Of a stretch of DNA of 39,768 nt, positions 17,479 to 24,766 are shown one piece after another (within the stretch, counting starts at the first letter, position 1; every line of letters starts with the position of its first letter). The notes under the pieces are model-generated. The model made no database searches. It was not told where the DNA came from and saw nothing but the letters and a program-made list of their open reading frames with translations. This stretch comes from Fuerstiella sp. (GTDB lineage: Bacteria > Planctomycetota > Planctomycetia > Planctomycetales > Planctomycetaceae). The position numbers and the translations under genes are program-made. The stretch lies in assembly GCA_022447225.1 (NCBI GenBank), contig JAKVAZ010000015.1, forward strand, positions 1 through 39,768, read 5' to 3'.

Positions 17479-18582
17479 TTAGTATTCACCAAGAAGTTCC
17501 CCACCCTGTCGAGTACCAACACCCTGCCACACGCTAGTGGCGATTTGATCGCTAAAGCTGCGAACACTACCGTCAGCCATGGCTGCGAAAACAGCGCCTG
17601 GGTGATAGCTTCGAGCACTTACCATAGCATACTCATGGGGGCTGTCAGGGATACTACCGGCACCACAGTCTGGCAGATCCGGGTTCGGAGGCAGCACGTG
17701 GTTATAGTGACCGTGCTGATAGCTACCGTACAACCAAGCAGGACCGTCCCCGCCGGAGAAACCAAATTCAGGTCTCCAGCTACCATTACTAGTAGCCTGT
17801 GCAGTGGCGTAAGCATCGGTGCACTTTTGCAACACGACTGCGGTGGTGTTTGCGTGGTCGTTCTTGTCCACTTTGTATGGATTATTTGGGTGGAAGTAGA
17901 ACTGAGGATCTTTGACCACAGGGTCAGCATTGGCACCGATGATCCGTTCAGAGTAGATAACGGTATTGGAAGTTCCGTCGGAGACGTCGCGAATCTTGAC
18001 TCCACCATTGTCATGGAACATTCCACCGAGGGTACCGTACAGTTCAGCCTTACAACGAGCAGTATGAACCGGGTCTTCCTGGTCCTGGTCGCCGTCGTTG
18101 ATTCCGCCGCACACGGTTACACCCATGTTAGCACGATAGCTGTTCGTGTTAACGCCAGGTGCATGCCCGGGATCGGACGGACACTCGTATGACGGTACTT
18201 CTGTCGTAAATGTGAACGCATTGGCTGTACACAGCGGGCTACCAGTGCGGTAACGGAACTGAGATGGGTCAATAGCTTCGTAAAGATTACCCTGGTCAAT
18301 GAACGGCAGGATGTGGTAGCTAGGGCCAACCCAACCAACCCAACAGTCTCCACCAAGTCCGGTCTTAGCCGGTGCCATGCGACCAGGTGGGAATGACCCA
18401 TGTGCATCATGATAGTTATGCAGGGCCAATCCAATTTGCTTGAGATTGTTCCGACACTGTGTTCGACGAGCTGCCTCGCGAGCCTGTTGCACGGCAGGCA
18501 ACAGCAGAGAGATCAGAATTGCGATGATGGCGATCACCACCAGCAACTCGATCAATGTGAATCCACGCCTCTTCAAAGACAT
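17479..18582 (-). CDS. DUF1559 (SBP_bac_10-like) protein with prepilin-type N-terminus
   Basis: The 367-residue product starts at an ATG (18582) with a strong GGAGGA Shine-Dalgarno about 8 nt upstream. It opens with the type IV prepilin cleavage motif 'RRGFTLIELLVVIAIIAIL', then a DUF1559 domain ('LPAVQQAREAARRTQCRNN', 'LKQIGLALHNYHDAHGSFPP'). Near the end it has the H-x9-DG signature ('YHPGAVFAAMADGSVRSFSD'). This family is hugely expanded in planctomycetes and restricted largely to them. Members are exported and probably processed by a prepilin peptidase, and are thought to be surface or pseudopilus proteins. The gene has its own promoter, a leader hairpin and tandem terminators, so it is monocistronic. 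Confidence 0.95.
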   Translation of the reverse strand: MSLKRRGFTLIELLVVIAIIAILISLLLPAVQQAREAARRTQCRNNLKQIGLALHNYHDAHGSFPPGRMAPAKTGLGGDCWVGWVGPSYHILPFIDQGNLYEAIDPSQFRYRTGSPLCTANAFTFTTEVPSYECPSDPGHAPGVNTNSYRANMGVTVCGGINDGDQDQEDPVHTARCKAELYGTLGGMFHDNGGVKIRDVSDGTSNTVIYSERIIGANADPVVKDPQFYFHPNNPYKVDKNDHANTTAVVLQKCTDAYATAQATSNGSWRPEFGFSGGDGPAWLYGSYQHGHYNHVLPPNPDLPDCGAGSIPDSPHEYAMVSARSYHPGAVFAAMADGSVRSFSDQIATSVWQGVGTRQGGELLGEY

Positions 18583-18602
18583 AACGCGTTCCTCCATACG
18601 AC

Positions 18603-18642
18603 AAAAAAAAAACAGAACAACGACGGGCTACTTAAGCCGTCG
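18603..18642 (-). promoter_or_regulatory. Terminator-like hairpin in the DUF1559 leader
   Basis: CGACGG/CCGTCG (18621-18626 and 18637-18642) forms a stem in the leader on the minus strand. It is followed eight bases later by a run of ten U (18612 down to 18603). The Shine-Dalgarno comes directly after. The arrangement of promoter, then terminator, then ribosome site looks like an attenuator. The eight-base gap before the U-run weakens it as an intrinsic terminator. Confidence 0.5.
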
Positions 18643-18654
18643 CCCAATCTGCTG

Positions 18655-18682
18655 ATATTAGTGAACCGCCTCCATGCGTCAA
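18655..18682 (-). promoter_or_regulatory. Predicted sigma-70-type promoter of the DUF1559 gene
   Basis: On the minus strand TTGACG (18682-18677) and TAATAT (18660-18655) are separated by 16 bp. They match -35 and -10 elements well. Transcription would start near 18648, giving a leader of about 66 nt that contains the hairpin above. Confidence 0.6.
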
Positions 18683-18798
18683 CCAGGTTCGTTGGACAAT
18701 TCTGCCACAAAAATCAGATTTTCCTTCTTTTGACCAAAAAGGTTCTCATTTAAAAAACGCAAAAAAGACCAACGCCAACCGCCGTTTAATAACCATTG

Positions 18799-19749
18799 CT
18801 ATGGTGGCAGCCGACCGGCATCGGAAAAAAGCGAACCCAAAAATTCATCAGTCATCGCTCCCTCAGCCACGTCTGTTACAAATCCATCATTAATCAAAAA
18901 CACGGCGGGACTGGCAACCAGTGGCCGGCCGGCGGGCCAGCTGAAGAATGTTTCGGACTCAGGATTGAGCGAAATACGGTCAATCTGGAATTGCCATTCC
19001 GGATTGTCCCGACCGTAAGCAAACACGGCCGTCCTTTCTCCCACTCGGTGTAATTCCGGATCCTGAAAGTGTTTCCGAATCAGGGTTCGGCAGCGCTTAC
19101 AGTCCCGGTTCACAATCACAATCATCCACCGGCCCCTGCTGAGCGGCTTCAGTGCAGGGTGCTTTTGCTCATTGATGGGCCACGGATTCCCCAGCAATAC
19201 GTCTGCTACGATAAGTCGCTCGCGCTGGGTGCGACGGAATGACTGATGCCGCAGCAGCGCCAAACCGACAACGGAACCGCCAACAATCACCCCGATCAGG
19301 AGATGCGTGGCCAGACGTCCGGCCGCAACGCGCGAGTACCCATGACGCAGACACACGGTGAGCAGCAGAACGACCGTGTCAATGACCACTACCGTTTCGA
19401 CGTCCAGCCATTCTCCAAAACAGCTACAGGAGCGATCCGTTGCCATCGCATACAACGATGAAATCACAAATATCGTGAATGTCACCAGTGTCAAAAGCCA
19501 GGACCACCACAAACTGCCGATGACCAGATAGGTCGCTGCTGCCGATTCAAAGGCAATCACAAACAGCAGTCGCGGGAGTGTGCCAAGCAGGCCGTCACCG
19601 GCAAGGATCAAAGGCATATTGACCCCCTTGGTCACAGCGGCTGTAAACATCAATGCAGCAACGACGAATCGAAATTGATTCCAGTGAAGACGTTGCAGAA
19701 CCGGACGTGTCGTATTGGAGGTCGTGTTCAAGGTGTGACTGCCGTCCAA
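18799..19749 (-). CDS. MauE-like membrane protein with thioredoxin-like C-terminus
   Basis: The product has up to 316 residues, starting at a TTG (19749); no ATG is near. The N-terminal half has four to five membrane segments (about 27-45, 58-82, 82-102, 116-133, 147-165), with the family signature 'CSCFG' at 108-112. This is typical of MauE/DoxX-type methylamine-utilisation proteins, which are linked to disulfide chemistry. The C-terminal half is extracytoplasmic and resembles a thioredoxin fold, with a 'CKRC' motif at 217-220 after a beta strand ('WMIVIVNRD') and 'VASPAVFLINDGFV' near the end. It probably takes part in thiol-disulfide exchange outside the cytoplasm. No methylamine dehydrogenase genes are present. 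The gene lies upstream of the DUF1559 gene on the same strand but is separated from it by its promoter and 200 bp. Confidence 0.78.
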   Translation of the reverse strand: MDGSHTLNTTSNTTRPVLQRLHWNQFRFVVAALMFTAAVTKGVNMPLILAGDGLLGTLPRLLFVIAFESAAATYLVIGSLWWSWLLTLVTFTIFVISSLYAMATDRSCSCFGEWLDVETVVVIDTVVLLLTVCLRHGYSRVAAGRLATHLLIGVIVGGSVVGLALLRHQSFRRTQRERLIVADVLLGNPWPINEQKHPALKPLSRGRWMIVIVNRDCKRCRTLIRKHFQDPELHRVGERTAVFAYGRDNPEWQFQIDRISLNPESETFFSWPAGRPLVASPAVFLINDGFVTDVAEGAMTDEFLGSLFSDAGRLPP

Positions 19750-19784
19750 CCAAAGCCAGTACCGGATTCATGTGAGTTTACATG

Positions 19785-19814
19785 TTTTTCACATAGTACA
19801 ATTTTTTCACATAG
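19785..19814. repeat. Two direct repeats upstream of the MauE-like gene
   Basis: TTTTTCACATAG occurs at 19785-19796 and again at 19803-19814, an 18-bp period. A nearby CATGTGAG half (19769-19776) contains the complementary TGTGA. The spacing and place, 35-65 bp upstream of the start, suit binding sites for a regulator, possibly of CRP/FNR type. This is a suggestion only. Confidence 0.35.
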
Positions 19815-19939
19815 GCAGTGGCGAGTCCAGCAACGACTTTCCACTGCCGTCAGGTAGTTTCAAAACCATCTGAATTGGTGTGCGAGTTGCAAATGTTTGT
19901 GAGGGAAAGGCGACATTCACATGGTCATTTCCCTGTCGA

Positions 19940-20102
19940 TATGGCCGCCACTCCGACGTGCGAACAAGACAGGGTCCAGGACGCCCCAACCGATTCGCAA
20001 GCGTTTCACGATGGTATCATCCGTGTTCTGAAAACAGGAGTCCGATGGCAGGATTTACCAAAACGACAAACCCTCCGGTTCAAAATGCTGGAGACGACAT
20101 AA
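19940..20102 (+). pseudogene. Remnant of an IS5-type transposase N-terminus
   Basis: The frame ending at 20102 reads 'FHDGIIRVLKTGVRWQDLPK', a close match to the N-terminal helix region of IS5/DUF4096 transposases (typically LDGILWVLRTGxxWRDLP). Just before it, another frame reads 'GPGRPNRFA', matching the preceding GRP motif, so there is a frameshift between the two. The frame stops at 20100-20102 and nothing of the catalytic domain follows, because the IS630 element begins within ten bases. It is a decayed fragment. Confidence 0.7.
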
Positions 20103-20108
20103 GCAGTG

Positions 20109-21146
20109 GACTAGAGCGAATCCGCGTCAATCGTGGCGATATCCGCAGTGCTTGAAGTAGTTTCTGGATTCGTCAGGTGCGAATTGGTCGAGCAGAGTTC
20201 CGCAAAGGTACCAGAGGTGGTCAACCGTTCGCCCGGCACCATCACGCAGCAGTTTTTTGAGCTTCGAAAATGCCAGTTCGATCGGATTCAGATCCGGCCA
20301 ATAAGGAGGCAAATAACGCACTTCTGCACCCACCCCCGTAATTGCTTCGCTGACACCGGACACCTTGTGGCAGGAAAGATTGTCCATCACAACGATATCC
20401 CCCTGAGATAATGTGGGAACAAGATGCTGCTCCACCCACGCAAGGAAGACGCGACCGTTGATCGAACCGTCTACCGTGATGGGTGCCACGAAACCGGTTG
20501 AACGCAACGCCCCAACAAATGTGGTTGTTTCCCAGCGGCCAAACGGCACGCCTTCGACTACCCGTGACCCACACGCCGAACGGCCGTACGTTCGGCGTCA
20601 TATTCGTTTTCGCCCACGTTTCATCGATGAAAACCACCCGATCCGAATCGATCTTCTGTTGGCCGTGTTTCCAGTCTGAGCGCTTTGCTGAAACGTCCTC
20701 ACGTTTCTGTTCGGCGGCGATTAACGTCTTTTTATTCGAGTGAGTTTCAACGCCCGGCAGGCGGTGCACAACGTTTGTTGGGATGCATCGACGTTCAAGT
20801 CATCCTTCAATGCCACACGAAGTTCCCGCAAATAGATGTCCGGTTGTTTGGCCACCTTGTCCCGAAGCCAGCTACTCCATGCGACCCACATGCGAGTCCG
20901 ATCACGCGTTGTTTTCGGAGCCGTCTTACCCGTCTCGCGACGCTGCTGTTTGATGCGGCGAACCCACGACTCTGATACGTTGAATCGAGTAGCAACTTCC
21001 CGCGTTCCGCCTCCGGCATCGCAGGCCGAAACCACTTCACGCCGAAGTTCTTTCGAACGAATACATCATGAACACCGCCCTGAAAGGTGCCCAGGTTACT
21101 CAATTGCCGGTAATGGCGCTACTGTAAAAAAGCATTCGCTCTAGTC
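20109..21146 (-). mobile_element. IS630-family insertion sequence with intact ends
   Basis: The ends carry an exact 13-bp inverted repeat GACTAGAGCGAAT (20109-20121, and inverted at 21134-21146). IS630/Tc1-type elements insert at TA and duplicate it; both ends contain TA (inside CTAG), so the element proper is about 1.03 kb. It encodes one transposase on the minus strand with several frame breaks. The right end touches the stop codon of the dehydrogenase gene, and the left end abuts the IS5 remnant. Confidence 0.85.
20127..21069 (-). pseudogene. IS630-family transposase broken by frameshifts
   Basis: Three consecutive segments together give a whole DDE transposase. The N-terminal helix-turn-helix part is at 21035-20721 ('TREVATRFNVSESWVRRIKQ'). 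The middle, 20769 to about 20575, is in another frame, with the first catalytic Asp in 'VVFIDETWAKTNM'. The C-terminal part is at 20549-20127, back in the first frame, with '[13 protein letters not shown]' and '[20 protein letters not shown]' supplying the other acidic residues. A likely start (ATGATG, 21069/21066) is out of frame with the N-terminal segment by one extra base near 21058. The change near 20730 is a -1 shift in an A5 run and could be programmed. The one near 20580 lies in a perfect 10-bp hairpin. Three breaks make loss of function the simplest reading. Confidence 0.85.
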
Positions 21147-22070
21147 GTTCATCACAGTGTTAATGGTCTTTCGCAGAACGCTGCCGCTGTTGACCAAAGC
21201 GGTGCGTTCCCTGGACCACAATTCCACTTCAATATGGCTAAGAACACCACCCCGCCCCACCACGGTCGGGACTGACAAACAGACATCACGCAGACCGTAA
21301 GCTCCGTTCTGCAGACTGCTGACCGGCAGGATACGACGGTCATCCAGCGCGATACTGTGAACCACATCGGCTATCGAGACTCCCACAGCAAATCCGGCCC
21401 CACCCTTTTTGCGGATCACTTCTGCTCCACTGCCCCGGGTTTTGGTTTCAACCTCCGAAATCACTGACTGTGTCACTCCGGGATATTTTTCCAGTGGAAG
21501 GTTAGCAATCTGTGCCTGCGACCAGACAGGTACCATGCTGTCACCGTGCTCTCCCAAAATTGTCACATTGACCTGAGTCGATGGAACACCAAGTCGCTGC
21601 GCCAGCATGCTGCGCAGACGCGTCGTATCCAGCACTGTACCAAGACCAATAACCTGCCCGGCAGGCAGTGACAGGGCCTGGACAGCGAGATAGGTCAGCA
21701 CGTCCACCGGATTGGACACCACGAACACGATCGCATCGTTTCGCAGTCCATGCTTCTTAACGTCTTCCAGAATCGTACGAAACAACGCGACATTACGATT
21801 GATCAGATCCAGACGACTTTCATCGGGTTTGCGGCGGAGACCCGCTGTGATCACTACCACATCACTGTCTGCAACCTGCTCTGTACCTCCGGCAGTGATC
21901 GTCTGCGGAGCCGTGAGAGACGAACCATGAAGTAAATCCAGCGCCTGACCTTCGCACAGTTCCTGGTTAACATCGACCAGTGCGATTTCCCTGACAATGC
22001 CGCCGGCCTGAAGAGAAAAACCGGCACAGGAGCCAACCAGTCCACCGCCGCCAATGATCGAGACTTTCAT
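21141..22070 (-). CDS. Lactate/malate-type dehydrogenase of the BMC locus
   Basis: This 309-residue NAD-dependent dehydrogenase has the nucleotide-binding glycines 'IIGGGGLVGS' (5-14), an Asp at the end of beta 2 ('LVDVN'), the mobile loop 'TAGLRRKPDESRLDL', 'VSNPVDVLTYLA', the arginine in 'LDTTRLRSML' (R151) and the catalytic His 'LGEHGDS' (H175). At the substrate-specificity position of the loop, where lactate dehydrogenases have Gln, it has Arg (R80), as in malate dehydrogenases, although the rest of the loop is LDH-like. In the fucose/rhamnose organelle it probably reoxidises NADH made by the aldehyde dehydrogenase. It has no obvious targeting peptide. It is the last gene of the run, 73 bp after the aldolase, without a clear Shine-Dalgarno. 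Its TAG stop lies within the IS630 end repeat. Confidence 0.9.
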   Translation of the reverse strand: MKVSIIGGGGLVGSCAGFSLQAGGIVREIALVDVNQELCEGQALDLLHGSSLTAPQTITAGGTEQVADSDVVVITAGLRRKPDESRLDLINRNVALFRTILEDVKKHGLRNDAIVFVVSNPVDVLTYLAVQALSLPAGQVIGLGTVLDTTRLRSMLAQRLGVPSTQVNVTILGEHGDSMVPVWSQAQIANLPLEKYPGVTQSVISEVETKTRGSGAEVIRKKGGAGFAVGVSIADVVHSIALDDRRILPVSSLQNGAYGLRDVCLSVPTVVGRGGVLSHIEVELWSRERTALVNSGSVLRKTINTVMND

Positions 22071-22143
22071 ATTGCTACTGACTTTCTGTTAAGAAAACAC
22101 GCGGATTTGTGTCCGGACAGAATCTAACTCAGCGTTGGGGGTA

Positions 22144-23040
22144 TCAATCACCGGCCGAGGTGCCCAGCGAAGCAACGACCTGGTCCGTAATCATCCGGAC
22201 AAGATCATCGTTGACTGCCGCCGGTTGTGGTTCGCAGCTGCTGCCGCAGGGCTCATGCAGATAGCCCGGATAGTCGGGGGCTTTGGGAAAGGCTCGCTGG
22301 ACAGGAACCTGTTCATGGTAGCCTTCCCGAAACGAACTGTTACCACACAGGTCACAGTCTTCGTTGTGAAAGCGAGGATCGTCGAAGCCCAGTTGTCCCT
22401 TCAGGTCCAGAAGTTCCCGGTTTTTCTGTTCCGGCAGATACTTCACCTGCCCCAACGGTCGAGCCAGCAGCAGTATGCGGCAATACGCATCGAGGATCTC
22501 CGTCTTCCACCATGCTTCCCGCAGGTCTTTGCCGAAACTGACTGTACCATGGTTCCTGAGAATAATCGTGTTGCTTGATTCGAGAAACGGCGTCACGGTC
22601 TCCGCAAACTGCTGATTGCCAGGCGTTTCGTAGGGGGCCATGGGGATCTCTCCCATAAAAATTTCAACCTCCGGCAGAATACACTGAGGAATAGGTTCGC
22701 CCACGATCGCAAATGCGGTTGCATGGGGCGGATGGCAGTGGACAACCGCCTTTACATCCGGGCGTTTCTTCATAATTTCCAGATGCAGCAGGACTTCACT
22801 GGTTCGCTTTCGCTTTCCGGCGATCTGCGTGCCCTCCATGTCCACAGCACAGATGTCTTCGGGTTTCATGTCACCTTTACAAATCATGGTGGGACTACAC
22901 AGGACTTCATTGTCGGAGACACGAATGCTGATGTTGCCGTCGTTTGCGGCCGCGAAGCCTTTGCTGTAAACGCGACGACCGATCTCACAGATTTCTTCCC
23001 TGAGTGCTCGATTGTGAATTCCACTATTCCAGTTCGCCAT
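22144..23040 (-). CDS. Class II aldolase (L-fuculose/L-rhamnulose-1-phosphate type) with targeting tail
   Basis: The N-terminal 200 residues form a zinc-dependent class II aldolase: 'DGNISIRVSDNEVLCSPT' phosphate loop, Glu82 ('TSEVLLHLEI'), and zinc ligands H101 and H103 ('VVHCHPPHATAF') and H164 ('LRNHGTVSFG'). Such enzymes split fuculose- or rhamnulose-1-phosphate to DHAP and L-lactaldehyde, the feed step of this organelle. The protein (298 residues) is about 80 residues longer than FucA. The extra tail has a Cys-rich linker ('EDCDLCGN', 'EPCGSSCEP') and ends in an amphipathic helix 'VNDDLVRMITDQVVASLG' (276-293), a typical encapsulation peptide. An AGGA Shine-Dalgarno lies 9 nt before the ATG. 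It follows a BMC-P gene by 91 bp. Confidence 0.93.
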   Translation of the reverse strand: MANWNSGIHNRALREEICEIGRRVYSKGFAAANDGNISIRVSDNEVLCSPTMICKGDMKPEDICAVDMEGTQIAGKRKRTSEVLLHLEIMKKRPDVKAVVHCHPPHATAFAIVGEPIPQCILPEVEIFMGEIPMAPYETPGNQQFAETVTPFLESSNTIILRNHGTVSFGKDLREAWWKTEILDAYCRILLLARPLGQVKYLPEQKNRELLDLKGQLGFDDPRFHNEDCDLCGNSSFREGYHEQVPVQRAFPKAPDYPGYLHEPCGSSCEPQPAAVNDDLVRMITDQVVASLGTSAGD

Positions 23041-23131
23041 CAGTATGTCCTGTCATTTCCAGTGAGTGTTCCTATGATCGGAAACAGACTGCGGGATCGG
23101 TAAAACGCCCCCTGAACCTCTGTATCCGTTT

Positions 23132-23419
23132 TCAACGTTGCTCGACATTGATCGTGTCGAGGATTGCCGCGTTGTAGGCGTCGATTGGTTTTGTATCCGG
23201 ATGAAACGGAGCTGCTGCTTCAGCACTCTCACTGACCGCCAGCAGGCTGCCGTCCCCGGCATTCATTTCGTCAAAGATCACGATTGGCTCCGTTCTTCCC
23301 GATTCATCTCCCAACAATCCGTCATACATCAGCGGCACCGCCAGCTTCCAGACAGCGGATGTCAGTGAAGGGTGGCAACGGGCAAGCGTCACGGTGCCGA
23401 TCGCTTCCATAATTCTCAT
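23132..23419 (-). CDS. BMC-P (EutN/CcmL) pentameric shell vertex protein
   Basis: The product has 95 residues from an ATG at 23419, which overlaps the stop of the upstream gene (ATGA) and has a GGAAGGAG Shine-Dalgarno inside that gene; the two are translationally coupled. It begins 'MRIMEAIGTVTLARCHPSL' and continues 'WKLAVPL', 'EPIVIFDEMNAGDGSLLAVSESA', the EutN/CcmL fold with its GDxVLxxxG-type turn. Pentamers of this family cap the vertices of the icosahedral shell. It is one of three BMC-P genes in the locus, as in other planctomycete organelles. Confidence 0.9.
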   Translation of the reverse strand: MRIMEAIGTVTLARCHPSLTSAVWKLAVPLMYDGLLGDESGRTEPIVIFDEMNAGDGSLLAVSESAEAAAPFHPDTKPIDAYNAAILDTINVEQR

Positions 23420-24066
23420 ACCAGCTCCTTCCAGCTCGTCGGCAGCGCTGTGTCTCGATGACTCAACTGTTTCAACATTCGTGACAATTCTGTAAAGGAC
23501 CATCCCGAAACAGACAGGCAGACTGTGTCTGGATTCATTTCACCGAGTAAATCAGAAAAGTTTGTTTGAGAGTTCACCACCGCAACCCGTCGCCGACTGT
23601 TACGATTAACCAGACAGGCAACCACTGACGGCTGCGAAGAACAGCAGACCACGGAACGATCGGGGCACCCCTGAGCGATCTGTTCCGCCGCATCGAAATT
23701 GCAGGCAGCGGACATCACCGCCCACCCGGCAGACGTTGCGGAGGCAGAAACGCTGTCCGGCTCACCAACGACGAATACGACTCCGCCGCTCGACGTGTCG
23801 GAAGCCGGCGACGCGTGCAAAACGTGAATGCGACGCCGCTGGATATAGTCTCTCCCGGAAGGCGTAATGACCGCCCCCACAGGAATCGAAATTGCCCCGC
23901 CCTCAGACACCTGACCGGCAAGAACCTGTTCGGTGATGACGCGTTGTGCCAGTTCAACCGGACCGGCAGCTGACGGCATCAATTCAGACGAAGACATCTG
24001 CGGAAGGCTGAGTTGCCGCATGACATTTCGAACGACTTCGTCGACGAGTTGGCTGTTGATGGTCAT
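23416..24066 (-). CDS. BMC-associated protein of unknown function with N-terminal targeting helix
   Basis: The 216-residue product starts at an ATG (24066) without a strong Shine-Dalgarno. Its first residues ('MTINSQLVDEVVRNVMRQLS') form an amphipathic helix, like the encapsulation peptides of this locus, followed by a Pro/Ser/Ala linker. Residues about 65-85 ('ISIPVGAVITPSGRDYIQRR') resemble the short ITPxxRDYxxxRxI segment seen near the ends of several BMC cargo proteins, such as EutQ/EutT-like and RpiB-like ones. The remaining part has alternating strands and helices with three cysteines around 'SVVCCSSQPSVVACLVNR'. I see no catalytic signature. It sits between two BMC-P genes and overlaps the second, so it should be made with the shell and placed in the lumen. 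Confidence 0.8.
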   Translation of the reverse strand: MTINSQLVDEVVRNVMRQLSLPQMSSSELMPSAAGPVELAQRVITEQVLAGQVSEGGAISIPVGAVITPSGRDYIQRRRIHVLHASPASDTSSGGVVFVVGEPDSVSASATSAGWAVMSAACNFDAAEQIAQGCPDRSVVCCSSQPSVVACLVNRNSRRRVAVVNSQTNFSDLLGEMNPDTVCLSVSGWSFTELSRMLKQLSHRDTALPTSWKELV

Positions 24067-24113
24067 TTCGAATAATTCAGGTAACAAAAGAACATTACAC
24101 AGGAAGATTCGGA

Positions 24114-24371
24114 TCAGGCATCCATGATGCCCTGAACGGCAAAACGCACAGGACAGTCATTCTGTCCGACCAGCTCCCGCACCACATTGCCGTCACTGGT
24201 GAAAAACACAAGGTCACCACAACGGGCTCCCAGATTGTCAATTGCCAGCGCCGGAAATCCGTCTGGGCTCTCATGGATGTCAAGCGGCAGCACGACCAGC
24301 AGCCGCCACCCGTCCAAAGAGGGATGTCGCACCGTAGCGTGAGTTGTTCCAATAACGCGGGCAGCCTGCAT
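24114..24371 (-). CDS. BMC-P (EutN/CcmL) pentameric shell vertex protein
   Basis: This 85-residue protein has the family start 'MQAARVIGTTHATVRHPSL', the middle 'GWRLLVVLPLD', and 'ALAIDNLGARCGDLVFFTSDG' at the characteristic turn, ending 'CPVRFAVQGIMDA'. It is the most canonical of the three in length. It has no clear Shine-Dalgarno, and the 395 bp before it separate it from the aldehyde dehydrogenase gene. It begins the second block of the locus (BMC-P, cargo protein, BMC-P, aldolase, dehydrogenase). Confidence 0.92.
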   Translation of the reverse strand: MQAARVIGTTHATVRHPSLDGWRLLVVLPLDIHESPDGFPALAIDNLGARCGDLVFFTSDGNVVRELVGQNDCPVRFAVQGIMDA

Positions 24372-24766
24372 GATTCAAAAATCGAGTACGTAGAAAAACA
24401 GCAACATCCATGCGTCACAGGCTGGATTCAGCCATTGTGTTTTCTTTAACCGTCGGATAAGCCGGAAAAACACAACCGAACCCACCTGCGAATCCGGTTT
24501 GTCCCAAAACGTACAGACACATTTCGGTCTGTGACTTTTCTGTTTTCAACACATCCGGCATCGGCCTTACCTTTGATCAGGTGAACTCATGACACTCACC
24601 GCCAAGTGCACCGACCGGTACACAAACCCTTATTCAACATATTTCCATTACCGTTAACGCCGGTCCTGCAAAAACAAAACTCATTGTCAATGTCGACACA
24701 ACCTGGTCTGTCATCGCGTCCGCATACGAGTGAAACACAATCAATGCGTAAGGAAACGCGATGTGA
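24372..24766. other. Gap inside the BMC gene run
   Basis: These 395 bp interrupt an otherwise tightly packed minus-strand run. A small hairpin ACAGAC/GTCTGT (24513-24532) is followed on the plus strand by GACTTTTCTGTTTTC. No coding frame is convincing. The length and place suggest an internal promoter for the second block, but I see no clear -35/-10 or -24/-12 pair. Confidence 0.45.

Noticed and set aside
17545-18192. A 215-codon plus-strand frame opposite the DUF1559 gene
   Set aside because: The opposite strand encodes an unmistakable DUF1559 protein with promoter and terminator. This frame has no start signal.
20721-20769. Programmed frameshifting as full explanation of the IS630 frames
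   Set aside because: An A5 run fits one -1 shift, but two further breaks (near 20580 and 21058) have no slippery sequence, so decay is simpler.
24513-24532. Hairpin in the BMC gap as terminator of the aldehyde dehydrogenase transcript
   Set aside because: The T-rich stretch follows on the plus strand, not on the minus strand of the BMC genes.
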